Shown: one piece after another, positions 53,112 to 63,783 of the stretch
How the letters are laid out: every line of letters begins with the position of its first letter
Position numbering within the stretch: position 1 is the stretch's first letter
Assembly (NCBI RefSeq): GCF_009017415.1
Contig: NC_092403.1
Coordinates: 2,976,001 to 3,040,000 of the forward strand
Reading direction: 5' to 3'
DNA length: 64,000 nt
DNA from: Aspergillus flavus
Lineage: Eukaryota > Ascomycota > Eurotiomycetes > Eurotiales > Aspergillaceae
Notes under the pieces: model-generated
What the model saw: the letters and a program-made list of their open reading frames with translations, nothing else
Database searches by the model: none
What the model was told of the DNA's origin: nothing
Translations under genes and position numbers: made by a program

Positions 53112-54169
53112 AGATGAGATATATATGATGTCGGCATTTTAACGTCACTTTTCAGTAAGGCAATTTGGATAGGAGGAGGGCTTGACGATTGAGTCTTATA
53201 GCCTTTTGTTGAGATGAGCGTGGTAGATGGATGATTGAGATGGCTGGATGGGGTGGTAGATCAGCAGCTACCAGATATATGTCGATAGTTCTGAGTGCTC
53301 GTCTTTCCCCAACCAATGATTCTTATCTCGGAGGACCTACCATGGAACCTTTCCAACTTTCTTGATTCCCGAATCTAAGCTTACATGCAAGAACGGTACT
53401 AAGGCTTAGACTAATTCCCTTACGCGTTAGTAGTATATGAGAGATCTAATATACCCTGGGGGTATTTTCTGACATTAAACTTAATTATAATGGTTATATA
53501 ACGGTTCATGTAATGTTCCGAACTAAGTACCCTATCGTAGCAGCGCCAAGAGTAAGCCCTTAAAATCCATTGGTCAACAGCTCTCCGCAGGCATACTGGC
53601 AAATAGAACGTATTATATCAAAGGAACGCTTACACCGCTATAAAAACTCAATTCTGAGTACAATGCCTTTATCATTTACCGTTGAGTGGCGGCAGAAGAT
53701 AGACTTCTGAAGATATACTACTAGCGTGGAATTGTAGCCAATCATGATTGTCCCTTCTTTTCATTATTTGATCTCATTGATCATGAATTTCAAAGCAATC
53801 TCCGCGCCATGAACGGCCAATGGGGCTAGAGGCAATGATAAGGGACCCCCGGATTTCGGCAGTTGAAGCGTTTACCTCATCTCCTTAGTGGCAACACAAG
53901 ATAAGCGATCTTGGCTCCCTGATTGGCCGGAGATAGTCCTCCGTCTATCTTATCGGGGAGTATCTCCGGAGTAGGAGCCTCGAAACCCTAATCTTCCCGA
54001 GCGGACGGTCTTGGGCTTCTCTCCCCTACTATAGGGGCGCTAGTGGATTCCGCTAGATGACATGGCGTATCGACTAAGCTGTCGACCATGGAAGGTATAT
54101 GAATGACTCGGGTGCGCCCCGGTTGGAACCATTCCAGAACTCCAAGGGAACGTTCCGACACGACGCATC
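53112..54169. other. 1.06-kb intergenic region upstream of the transporter
   Basis: No gene supported. The last 340 bp hold the GATA sites listed separately and a CCAAT box on the minus strand (53922-53926). Confidence 0.5.
53836..53954. promoter_or_regulatory. GATA-factor site cluster upstream of the transporter
   Basis: TGATAAG at 53836-53842, AGATAAG at 53899-53905 and CGATAAG (complement, 53949-53955), 215-335 bp before the transporter ATG. This fits AreA-type nitrogen control; binding not shown. Confidence 0.5.
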
Positions 54170-55773
54170 ATGGATAACACAAAGTCACTGGAAGATCCAG
54201 TTGTGAAGCCACCAGTGGATCTGGGGAAGGATGAACCAGAAACGCGGGTTGTTGCGGGCGACTCGATCGATGCCTGTGCAGAGCGTGCGCTCGTCCGGAA
54301 ATTCGATTTCCGCATTCTTCCTGTCCTGGCCATCATGTATCTGTTCAATAGCTTGGACAAGTCTAATTTGGGAAATGCAAAGACAGCAGGGTTAGAGGGT
54401 ATGACAGATTGACACTGAGCTTGACCAACGCCATGCTGATAGCTTCTCTGCAGAGACTCTTAACCTCAAGGGCGACCAATACAACATCATCCTCAGCATT
54501 TTCTTCATCCCCTATGTCTTGACGGCGCCGTTCCTGGGCATCTTAGGCAAGATGTACGGGCCGAACCTGGTTCTGCCCTGCATGATGCTCACCTTTGGGC
54601 TGTGTACTGTTTTAGTGGTGGTTGTGTATAATTTTGGGGGCCTGATGGCGATTAGATGGTTTCTTGGCATGTCCGAGAGTGCCTTTTTCCCCCTCGTTAT
54701 CTATTATTTGACAACGTGAGATATTGCTCAGCCGTTCCTCTTCATTCAACTGGATGGCTAACATGTATACGATCAGATTCTATCGTCGAGGTGAACTGGC
54801 CAGACGTCTGGCGATTTTCTATGCCGCACAGAGCATTGCCTCGGCCTTCTCGGGTCTTCTCGCCTTTGGTGTTTTCCAAATCCACTCCGGTCCACTGACC
54901 CCATGGAGGTACCTCTTCCTTATTGAAGGCCTGGCGACCGTTTTGTTCGCGCTTTTCGTCTTCTGGTATCTGCCCCGCTCGGCATCTGAGGCGCGCTTCC
55001 TCTCCGAAGCCGAGAAGGCACTAGCATTCACGCGGATGCAGCTCGACAGTTCGGCAGTTGTCAACGAGAAACTCAACCTTCGCGACGCATTCCGTATCTT
55101 CAAGCATCCGACAAGCTGGGCCATTGTGGGTATTCAGATCTGCCTCGGCGTCCCTCTGCAATCCGTCCAACTGTTCCTCCCTCAAATCATCTCCAAACTC
55201 GGATACGGCACCGTAAAGACGAATCTCTACACCGTGGCCCCCAACGTCTCAGGTGCCGTCGTGCTTCTTATCCTCGCCTTCTGCAGTGACTGGACGCGAT
55301 GGCGATTCCCATTCATTGCCTTGGGCTTTTTATTCACTTTCCTGGGTATGATCATCTATGTGGCGATCGACCCCGAGAAGAATATCAACGTGGCCTACTT
55401 CGCCTCGTTCATGATGACCTGGGGTACCTCCGCACCATCCGTGTTGTTGGATGTCTGGTACAACAACAACATTGCCAGCGAAGGCAAACGAATCGTCTTG
55501 ACGAGTATCGCAGTACCTCTTGCGAACTTGATGGGTGTGGTTAGTTCGAATATCTTCCGCAACCAGGATGCCCCGAAGTACCTGCCGGCGCTGATCACCA
55601 CGGCGTCTTTCGGAGGAACGGGTATCATTCTCACACTTCTTCTTGGCTTCTGGATGACGTTGGATAATAAGCGACGGGATCGTGCACAAGGGATCAAATT
55701 ACGGGCTATGGATGTCCCGACCGAGAGGTTGGCAGAGGGTCCCAGTAGTCCCGATTTTCGGTGGTTTTTATAA
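54170..55773 (+). CDS. MFS transporter, allantoate permease (Dal5) family
   Basis: Three exons: 54170-54398, 54454-54715 and 54777-55773, giving 495 aa with about 12 hydrophobic helices. Family motifs are visible: VRKFDFRILPVLAIMYLFNSLDKSNLGNAK before and in TM1, GMSESAFFPLVIYYLTTFYRRGELARRLA around TM4-5, and a cytosolic central loop starting with PRSASEARFLSEAEK. The anion:cation symporter (ACS) family carries allantoate, ureidosuccinate, dipeptides, nicotinate and other carboxylates into the cell. Given the flanking 5-oxoprolinase and GATA sites, a small cyclic amide acid such as 5-oxoproline is a candidate substrate (inference). Confidence 0.92.
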
Positions 55774-56711
55774 AATCCTCACGTCACGATAGATCTTATG
55801 AGTTAATGACCTGTACACACCTTTAATAATTACCATGTTCGTTTCATCGCATTCGTTTTCTGCCACTTTCACGTTCACTTTCGCTTTGATGCTTTGTTTG
55901 GTAATGTTTAGCGAAAAGTGTGGACTGTACAGACAGTTCAGTTTAGTCTCCGGTGGGATCGAATCTAGACCAGCCCTATTTTCAAGTGGCTTCTTCCCAC
56001 ACGGCCGTATACTATCTCCGACTTTGGGTCCATATTCTCCGGGGGGTTTGCCAGGCATACGATCTCCATCCGCCTGACGGTGACATTCCGGTCGGATATG
56101 TCCGATGAATGCGTTCGTATTATTTTGTATCTCGAGGTTAAAGATCAGCGGGTTAGGTTTATATTTCCGAGACGGAATGACCGAGGAAGGAATGTGGTGG
56201 GGAAGACGAAAGATGATGAATTCGGTTGATGGAGTGAAAGCAAAACGAAAAGGATGAGCAAAAGGTTATTGTTGGCCTAACGGCACGGGATTGGTGCCTG
56301 AGGTCGGGCAAGTCCGGCGTTCAGCCCTATAAGCAAACGTGACCCTTGGGTCTTACCAAAGGTACCAAAGGGCCCCTCCGCATGGTCGACATTGCGTGCG
56401 GACGGACTCTCCAGCAGTCGAAGAGTCATAATGACACGGCGGCGGTGCATCCTCGATGAGCGATTGCAGATAAAAGCAGAATACAGATCGATGGCTGATC
56501 GTGCCTGTGCCGACTATTTCAGATACATTCCAGTATCTCGAGAATGCCACCGAGTCTTGGCCCAAACTCAGAGTGCATTAGGGTGTGACTAGTGCTGACG
56601 CCGGACTCCGCCCCGCTTGGCTCATTCGTTCAACCTGTCTTCAGTTCAGCCTCGGCTGGCGACCCTTTCCTTTTCCTTTCTTCCCTCCCACTCTATATCC
56701 TGCTATAAACC
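55774..56711. other. intergenic
   Basis: 938 bp between transporter and regulator, same strand. No gene or repeat supported. Confidence 0.5.
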
Positions 56712-58445
56712 ATGTGTGCCTGCCACAATCTCGAGAAGAGGAGATTCATGGAGAAGACTCGACAACGGAACTTTGCTAACAAAAGGTCGCGGACTGGATG
56801 CCGGACCTGTCGGTGAGTCCTATGAGTAAATGCCCCGCGCGACTGTTGGCCGGTATAACACTAACCGTCGATCGCACGCAGGGTCCGCCATGTTAAATGT
56901 GATGAAGCCCCAGGGGCGTGTGGAAACTGCACGTCGAGCGGTCGCTCCTGTGATGGCTACGATATGCAACGATTGCCGCCGCCGGCGAGATCCAGCAGGA
57001 AGAAGACTCCCTGGACCCGACTGCTCCCCGAAGTAGGCGATGGCATTCGCTGGATCACGAATACGGATGAGCGCCGCTGTTTTTCCTACTTTCAGTACTA
57101 CACCATTCCCACCCTGTCGGGGTTTTTCAATTCGACCCTGTGGGAAAAGCTCGTCCTGCAAATGAGCTATGCCGAGCCCGCCGTGTACCATGCGGCTGTG
57201 GCGCTCAGCGCCATCCATCAGGATGTCGAGATGCACGGCATGCCCTTGCCCGGACAGGAGCTTGAGCTCTACAATACCTGGCATCGATTCACCCTGGAAC
57301 AGGCCGGGCGGTCGTTTGCCATTCTCAATGAACGTCACTTTTCACAAGACCCGCGCCTACGTGAGGTCATGCTGCTGTGCTGTCTCTTGTTCGTGCTGAT
57401 GGAGCTTTTACGAGGAAAATATGACGACGCCTTCCAGCACCTCGAAGGTGGTCTACGCATATTGAATGAGCTCAAGGCTCAACGGCAACTGGTCACCTGG
57501 GTTCCGCATGAATCACCAGTGGAAGAAGCTCTCGTCGCTGCATTCGCACAGTTGGATATTCAAGCCGCGAGCTTCAAGGTCGGCGGACCAATCCTCTGTA
57601 TTGAAAACGAGCTTGAAGCTTCTGTCACGAAGGATTGCCTATTATTTTCCAATGTTCGTGAAGCGCGCCGTGCCATAGAGCCCTTTTTGAGTCGTGCCTT
57701 CGGCTTCCTCTTGGACTGCTGGTCCAAGTCGGACAAAGAAATCATATGCCATTATAAATGGCTTCAACAGGAACAACAAAAGCTAATATCCGAGTTGAAT
57801 CGCTTCTCAGCGCAATTCGACAACTTCTATAACTATTCTTATACGCGAGTCAGTCGAAAGGAACAACGAGGAGCAGATATGATCAACATCCTCCGACATA
57901 CCACATCCCTAGCAATCCGAACGTCTCTCATCCGAGACAAAGTCTTACTCAGTCAGTACCAGCCCGAGTACAAAGTCAACCTTGCTCTTATCGAAGGGGT
58001 CATGTACAAGTTCCGAGAACGTCCCAATTACACCTTGGACATGGGTGTCGTACCTCCGTTATATATTATCTCGATCGGGTGTCCCGACTACACCCTGCGC
58101 TGGCGAGCGATCGAGTTACTTCGGTCTTGGCCGCATCGTGAGGGCGTCTTTGATTCAAACTGGGCGGCTTTCATCGCAGAAGAACATATTAAGGTACAGT
58201 TGCAGTTGCAAGGATTTCATGGGATTGATGGGTTATCGAGTTATGTGGGAGATAGTGGTAGTCCGACGAGCTCTGTGGAGTCTAAGGAGGATTCAGGAAC
58301 AGACGAGAAATTGGAGAAGGGAAGATGGTCGACTTTGGGGCAGGAGGAATATACCATCGAACAGGGTCTGGAAAAAACGAAGTGCATGGAGGATTGGCCT
58401 TGTGTGCAGTCTCTCATGGCTGCGAGAAGGAGATGCATGTTGTGA
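56712..58445 (+). CDS. Zn2Cys6 transcription factor
   Basis: Two exons: 56712-56812 and 56882-58445, giving 554 aa (542 if the in-frame ATG at 56748 is used). The zinc cluster spans the intron: SRTGCRTCR, then VRHVKCDEAPGACGNCTSSGRSCDGY, with six cysteines correctly spaced. The regulatory region is of the DUF3468/fungal_trans_2-like type, with LWEKLVLQMSYAEPAVYHAAVALSAIH, LREVMLLCCLLFVLMELLRGKYDDAFQHLEGGLRIL and CWSKSDKEIICHY. The C-terminus is acidic and Ser-rich before a final KCMEDWPC segment. It is the intact regulator nearest the transporter and may control it. Target genes unknown. Confidence 0.9.
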
Positions 58446-59015
58446 TTTTCTGGATTTCCGTAAATAATTATATATACCATGGCGATGGCATTTATAGCAG
58501 ATATCTTGACGGAAAGGAAAACAAGGACATATCACTGCTCTCAAGTCGAATACTCTAATCACGGCGTCGAGACGAGTGTAGCCTTTCACTATTCATGGCA
58601 TAATATTAAGGATACTCTGAGTATTTATCCACCCTGTTTCGAAAACTGCCGAGACGGAAGGGTGGCTTCCAATGCCGTCTCAGCTAGAGTGCCAAGTTTT
58701 GGGACAATCCAGCCAATCTTCAGCTCAGCAATGCATGCCTTTTTCCCTTTTACCCATTTACCCAGGAATAATGGCATCCTCAGGGTTTCAGCATCTGCTG
58801 CAGAAAGTGCCCTGCATGCGCGGGTAGATGAAGAGGCCCGATCTGCCGAAATGCTACAAGTTTGCGGGGACGCTGCAGATCGCCGGATTCTCCACCAACG
58901 GGAGGAAATAAAGTACCCGTCTAGCTAGACTAACGTCGGCTTTGGGGTCAGTCCAAGTGGATCCTAATTCAGGTCCGCTTCGTATTTGGAAAAGAATTAG
59001 TATCCCGGGGTATTA
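58446..59015. other. intergenic
   Basis: 3' flank of the regulator and distal xylanase promoter. A plus-strand open frame at 58479-58928 has no recognised content and is not called. Confidence 0.45.
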
Positions 59016-59049
59016 GGCTAAACGTGGCTATCATGGTGAAACAGGCTGA
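59016..59049 (+). promoter_or_regulatory. XlnR-type sites GGCTAAA and GGCTGA
   Basis: GGCTAAA at 59016-59022 and GGCTGA at 59044-59049, 130-165 bp upstream of the xylanase start. GGCTAA/GGCTGA-type sequences are the established XlnR activator sites of Aspergillus xylanase promoters, so xylose/xylan induction is expected. Confidence 0.75.
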
Positions 59050-59078
59050 AGAACGGTTCCTGGCAGGTCAAATGGGAA

Positions 59079-59086
59079 TATAAATA
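59079..59086 (+). promoter_or_regulatory. TATA box of xynF1
   Basis: TATAAATA, 93 bp upstream of the ATG and 30 bp downstream of the second XlnR-type site. Confidence 0.7.
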
Positions 59087-59178
59087 GGGCCATCGTTGGG
59101 TTCGAGGTGGTGTTTGTCGATCACGACTGAGTTTATCTATTGCCTCGTTATCACGTCTACTATTCCTTTTTGTTCAAA

Positions 59179-60663
59179 ATGGTACACCTTAAGGCACTTG
59201 CCAGTGGCACTCTCTTCGCCTCCCTCGCTTCGTCTGCGGTTATCAGTCGACAGGCAGCCGCCAGCATCAATGATGCCTTTGTCGCCCATGGAAAGAAGTA
59301 CTTCGGTACCTGTTCCGACCAGGCTCTGCTGCAAAACAGTCAGAATGAGGCCATTGTCCGGGCGGACTTTGGCCAGCTGACTCCCGAGAATAGCATGAAG
59401 TGGGATGCTCTTGAGCGTTTGTCTCCTGGTCTCTTGTTGTTGGGTGTTTGCTGATGGACGCAGCGAGTCAGGGTAGCTTTAGCTTCGCTGGAGCTGATTT
59501 CTTGGTAGGTGTCTAACTTTTAGGGATGAATGTCGATGCTGATTAGTTATCTTAGGCTGATTATGCTAAAACTAATAATAAACTTGTGAGGGGTCATACT
59601 TTGGGTTTGTTGTCTCTCATCCAGGTTAATTTGCCTTGGTAATGGATGCAGGTTAATGAGGGTATAGTGTGGCACTCGCAACTCCCATCCTGGGTGCAGG
59701 GTATCACCGACAAGGATACTTTGACTGAGGTAATTAAGAATCACATCACTACTATCATGCAGAGATACAAGGGCCAGATCTATGCTTGGGTACGTTGACA
59801 TTGCGCATACTCCTATATCATGGCATTAACCAGATACAGGACGTTGTCAACGAGATCTTCGATGAGGACGGCACTCTTCGTGACAGTGTCTTTTCCCAGG
59901 TCCTAGGAGAGGACTTTGTCCGCATTGCCTTTGAGACCGCTCGTGAGGCGGATCCCAACGCTAAGCTATACATTAACGATTACAAGTAAGTGATCATCCA
60001 GATGAACAAACCTCTGGCTAACCTTGTTAGCTTGGATTCGGCAGACTACGCCAAGACCAAGGGAATGGTTAGCTATGTGAAGAAGTGGTTGGATGCTGGT
60101 GTTCCCATTGACGGCATTGGTAAGTTGTCACCAATCTCTAGATAGAACTCCTTCTAACTGAGTTTAGGCTCCCAGTCTCATTACAGGTAGGCTCCCCGGT
60201 ATCACGACGTCAACAATACTGACTGTCTAGTGCGAACGGCTTCCCCGTTTCTGGCGCCAAAGGATAAGTCTCTCTCCTGCCACCGCGAGACGAAGGGCTA
60301 ACGTCATGCACAGCTCTGACCGCGCTCGCCTCTACCGGTGTTTCTGAAGTCGCCGTGACCGAACTTGATATCGAAGGAGCTAGCTCCGAGTCTTATCTCG
60401 AGGTTAGTGTACTATCCACATTATCTTTGAGAAATCTATTAACCTATACAGGTGGTCAACGCCTGTCTCGACGTCAGCTCCTGCGTCGGTATCACTGTCT
60501 GGGGTGTATCCGACAAGGTAGGTTTCTTACAAAGTCTACCAAACCGAAGGAAAGCAGACTAACTGTTATAAAGGACTCGTGGCGCTCCAGCACCTCCCCG
60601 TTGCTATTTGATAGCAATTACCAGGCCAAGGATGCGTATAATGCTATCATCGATGCTCTGTAA
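59179..60663 (+). CDS. xynF1: GH10 endo-1,4-beta-xylanase (XynF1)
   Basis: Eleven exons: 59179-59416, 59464-59504, 59556-59604, 59668-59789, 59840-59985, 60031-60119, 60168-60186, 60231-60263, 60312-60402, 60452-60517 and 60574-60663, giving 327 aa. It is a secreted enzyme cutting internal beta-1,4 xylan bonds. Signal peptide about residues 1-19 ([19 protein letters not shown]). The GH10 core includes [49 protein letters not shown] (acid/base Glu) and [11 protein letters not shown] (nucleophile Glu). There is no carbohydrate-binding module. Product length and sequence agree with my recollection of A. oryzae XynF1. The seventh internal exon is only 19 nt, and the eighth intron lacks GT-AG ends (listed separately). 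XlnR-type sites precede the gene. Confidence 0.97.
60264..60311 (+). other. putative AT-AC intron in xynF1
   Basis: 48 nt starting ATAAGT, with branch sequence GGGCTAAC, ending ATGCAC. It joins AAAGG to AGCTCTG in frame (Lys-Gly-Ala-Leu). There is no GT near the required donor position. The first base apart, the donor is the normal U1-type GTAAGT, so this resembles a U2-dependent AT-AC intron. The alternative (GATAAG to CAG) would use a GA donor and drop one glycine. Confidence 0.75.
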
Positions 60664-61080
60664 ATCCAGATATCCGTCATGGTGGTATGTCACACTGCTT
60701 GATGTGAGTGGATGATTCTGGGATAGTGTATAGCTTTGGTTCAAATATGTGGCACGGTAGTCTTTGCTGCCGTGAGGCATTGGCATTCGAGACTTATTGT
60801 CTGAACAGCTTTGTACATATGGTCAATTGAACTACAATTTCAGAAATACTATGAGCAACCGACTTCAAAGGCTTTCAACCAAAGGTAGGTCGTACGAACA
60901 AGCAACCAGCTTTCATGGCTATAGATCATCAACTGAACGGGACAATGGCGTGCAGACCAGTTCTCCTCGAGGGAGGGATACAAGCAGAATATTCACACTG
61001 TAATTGAATTACCAAAGTTCAATACTGCAACCGTTCTTATATTCACATCGCTCGAGACTACAGGTCACCAAGGACGTGAA
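60664..61080. other. convergent intergenic region
   Basis: 417 bp of 3' flank between xynF1 and the P47-like gene. No features. Confidence 0.45.
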
Positions 61081-62367
61081 TCAAAACTGGACACTCAAGT
61101 CGAGAACAACATGGTTCGGTGTAGTGATACTCTTCAGCGTGACATACTTCTGGTTGGGCCACTGCACGACCAGCGGAGCAGTCTCCACGAAAGTTCCACC
61201 GAGGTCCTGATTCTTGTTCTCCACGACCGCATACATAACGCCGAGAATGACCAGCGTGATCCAGGACACGGCCGCGACTAGCCACTCCCAAGGCTCTGCT
61301 TTCGTCGATTTGCCTTTATCCTCCTTGGTCTGCTTGAGAGTGATCTTCTGCTTTTCATCGATCTGGAACTTCTGCCAGCTTTTGTCCCATGTCTCCACAC
61401 GGAAGTCGGCGAATGTGACATCAGCCTTCACATCTAAATAAAAGCAGAGTGCTTTTTCTGTGGTATCAACGGAGGCCGTCAACGATGAAATCCAAGGGTC
61501 GTGATCTTTCTGGAGGTTGATATCCTGGGTGTTATACACTTGGTATAGGTACGGCTCTGAAAGAGATTTGACGGCGATCTGACTAGCCACTTTGTCTTTG
61601 TGTTTGGCTTGCTTCTTGACATTTTCGATCATGGCAGGCATGACAAAGTTTTGTAAAAATACTTGGTTCGAAATGAGCACCATAAACTCCTGACCCGAGG
61701 CTAAGAGTGGCTTGTTGAAGTATATCTCGCCTTTAGAGGGAGACACTGTCTGCATCAACACGAGCAGGTTGCTACGGCCAGGCTTTTCGGGGTCTTTAGC
61801 GAAGGAGAAGTCGGCGAGACGAGGGATCAAGGCGTGGTACTTTTCGGCATCCTGATTCGACAACGCAAAGGATGCGACCTTGTATTCCTTGCCACCTTTC
61901 AGGTGCTGCTTTATGGTCTCATTCAGGACGGTGACCAAGAAAGCGAGGTCCCCCGCAGGGATGTCGAGCTTCATATCAACGATATCAGAAAGTCAATGAT
62001 GAGATCATAATTGGTTTGCTTTGGGTCCTTGTGTGGTTCCAATTTGTTCTCGATCTGAGTGAGTTGTGTCGTCACAATGAGCTTTTCGCCTTTGGGGATG
62101 GTCACTTTCGTGGTGTTCAGGGTAACGCTGCACTCCATGCATGGGGAGCAGGACGTCAACCTGACGACCCGAGCCGTCCTTAACCCGCAGCTCCGGCTGA
62201 TGGATAGTGATGTCGACATGAGCGACATTTGTATTTCCCAAAAGCTTGAACGGGACATCTGCCTGGACACACACTGGTGGTATCTTGGCAAGCTGCGTAT
62301 TGAGCGCGTTCTGGGAAGCAGCGGCGATCAAATCCCAGCCATTGCTAGTAGTTTCGTTTTGAGACAT
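61081..62367 (-). pseudogene. P47-like (TULIP-fold) protein gene with two apparent frameshifts
   Basis: Starts at ATG 62367 with a tryptophan-bearing N-terminus (SNGWDLIAAASQNALNTQL) that resembles the Clostridium_P47/TULIP-type family found sporadically in Aspergillus; this assignment is from motif impression only. Conserved-looking sequence leaves the frame near 62150, continues in a second frame (TLNTTKVTIPKG to NYDLIIDFL), and returns to the first near 61985 (DMKLDIPAGDLAFLV). The final 297 codons are open to 61081 and end with a hydrophobic helix (WLVAAVSWITLVILGVMYAVV) and a short tail. TULIP proteins form lipid-binding tubes. The breaks may be real decay, small unrecognised introns or sequence errors. 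Functional role in fungi is unknown to me. Confidence 0.5.
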
Positions 62368-62521
62368 TGCGGGGTGGGCTGTCAACACATCACGCCACAT
62401 CCGTGAGTGCAACCCTGTCTTATAAAAAGCACCAATGGGTCGAACTTCGCCCCATTCTTCTCCATTGCATATCCCTCACTTCTCCACAACTTCTGCCCCC
62501 TGTCGTGAGAAAGGTCCGAAG

Positions 62522-62774
62522 ATGTCCACCACTCGTTACAAGGACCCTATCCCTGATGGTGTCTGCGTCTTCACCACCCTCGACAAAGCCGCGCAAATCC
62601 AAAAGGCGAACCCGCATGCCATTTTCTATCCCGAGAATAACGGTCACTACGCCAAGGATCCTGATGGGACTGTCGTCGCCGTGGCATCGGATGAAATGTG
62701 CGAGGAGAAGAAACGCCGAGTTGGAAGCGAAGATTGCCGCGGGCGAGAAGTTGACGGATGAATATACAGTTTGA
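62522..62774 (+). pseudogene. small hypothetical protein, probable C-terminal frameshift
   Basis: ATG at 62522, divergent from the P47-like gene (154 bp apart). As read it is 79 aa, ending TGA 62759-62761. The first 60 residues (YKDPIPDGVCVFTTLDKAAQ, then NPHAIFYPENNGHYAKDPDG) look like a real compact domain. After the AAGAAA stretch near 62708-62713 the other frame carries a more natural end, LEAKIAAGEKLTDEYTV, to TGA 62772-62774. An extra A in that stretch would explain it. No family or function recognised. Confidence 0.5.
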
Positions 62775-63009
62775 GCGGGCATGGATTTTGGTAACCCTAG
62801 TGACAGGGATTACGTCCCTGCTTATGGGGCTGTGGGATGTAACCAGACGTGGTGTGATGAGGTGAAAATTATATCCCGAATCAATTTCATTGTCAAATTA
62901 TAACTCGACTGTATGGCTATTGAAGTCGCATATGTCTCTTTGGACACAAGTCAATATATCACTCATACTTCTTGAGTATCAGGAAGAAAGTAAGAGAAAA
63001 TCCAAATCT

Positions 63010-63404
63010 TGCCCTAGCTATGCAGCCACCACTCACTTTAACATCCCTCTCCCGGAGGGTGCTACCGTTCTGGACACTGAGAACGACCTCCGAGAATTCA
63101 CTGCCTCCCACCCAAATCTCGATCTCGAGATAGCGAAGGAGGCTATACTATCAACGAGCCTAATAGTCGGATATTGGCTTACGTCAAGGATGATATAAGT
63201 AGAGGAATGGATAAACGAATGGAGTCCTTGGAGCTTTTCAAAAATCTATTACCCAAGAAAGGCATGTTGGGAGATGATGTATCTAAGGTCTTGAAAACAG
63301 CCCGCCCATGCTCCAATCCGATCTGTGCTTACCCTAGTGTTCCAGGCAAGTACCAGCATTACACTAAGTGCTGTGTCTGCTCCCATGGCCATCTCTGTGT
63401 CTAG
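63010..63404 (+). pseudogene. remnant of a small protein gene, split across two frames
   Basis: The first block (THFNIPLPEGATVLDTENDL to SHPNLDLEIAKEAIL) is open to about 63155. A second block in another frame (NEPNSRILAYVKDDISRG, MESLELFKNLLPKKGMLGDD) continues directly and stops at TAG 63402-63404. The two read as parts of one soluble helical protein separated by a one-base shift. No convincing start: the ATG at 63019 is out of frame. Unrecognised family; listed because of its position next to two other broken ORFs. Confidence 0.4.
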
Positions 63405-63783
63405 TCGGTGAGTCAGTGATAAAGAGAGCAGGCTTCGGCCGGAACATTTTTATCGTTATTTATGACCCCCATAGGGGACTTCAAGCTCAAATCTACATCT
63501 AGGTTAACTTTGTGAATAGGCACCTGCCATCCCACCTTAACTGAAAGAATATACTTCCGTCCTTAGTATTCCAGCACCTGTTTAGCCCCGTCAATAGGAT
63601 TCGGCTAAGTAATTGGAGACCCGGATACCGTTCCCGAACGCTAGGCTATGGATATAGCCGAAAGTATACGGGCAAGTAAATCGACACCCAATTTATCCGA
63701 TAGATAAATGAGCCAATGTATAGACAACATTAGACACCTCCTCATTACTTCTACAGTCCAATATCAAATACAGACAAATTAAA
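63405..63783. other. intergenic
   Basis: 379 bp. Nothing recognised except ordinary AT-rich promoter sequence before the next gene. Confidence 0.45.

Noticed and set aside
58479..58928. 149-codon plus-strand ORF before the xylanase promoter
   Set aside because: Starts immediately after the regulator's 3' end and has no domain content; probably UTR/intergenic.
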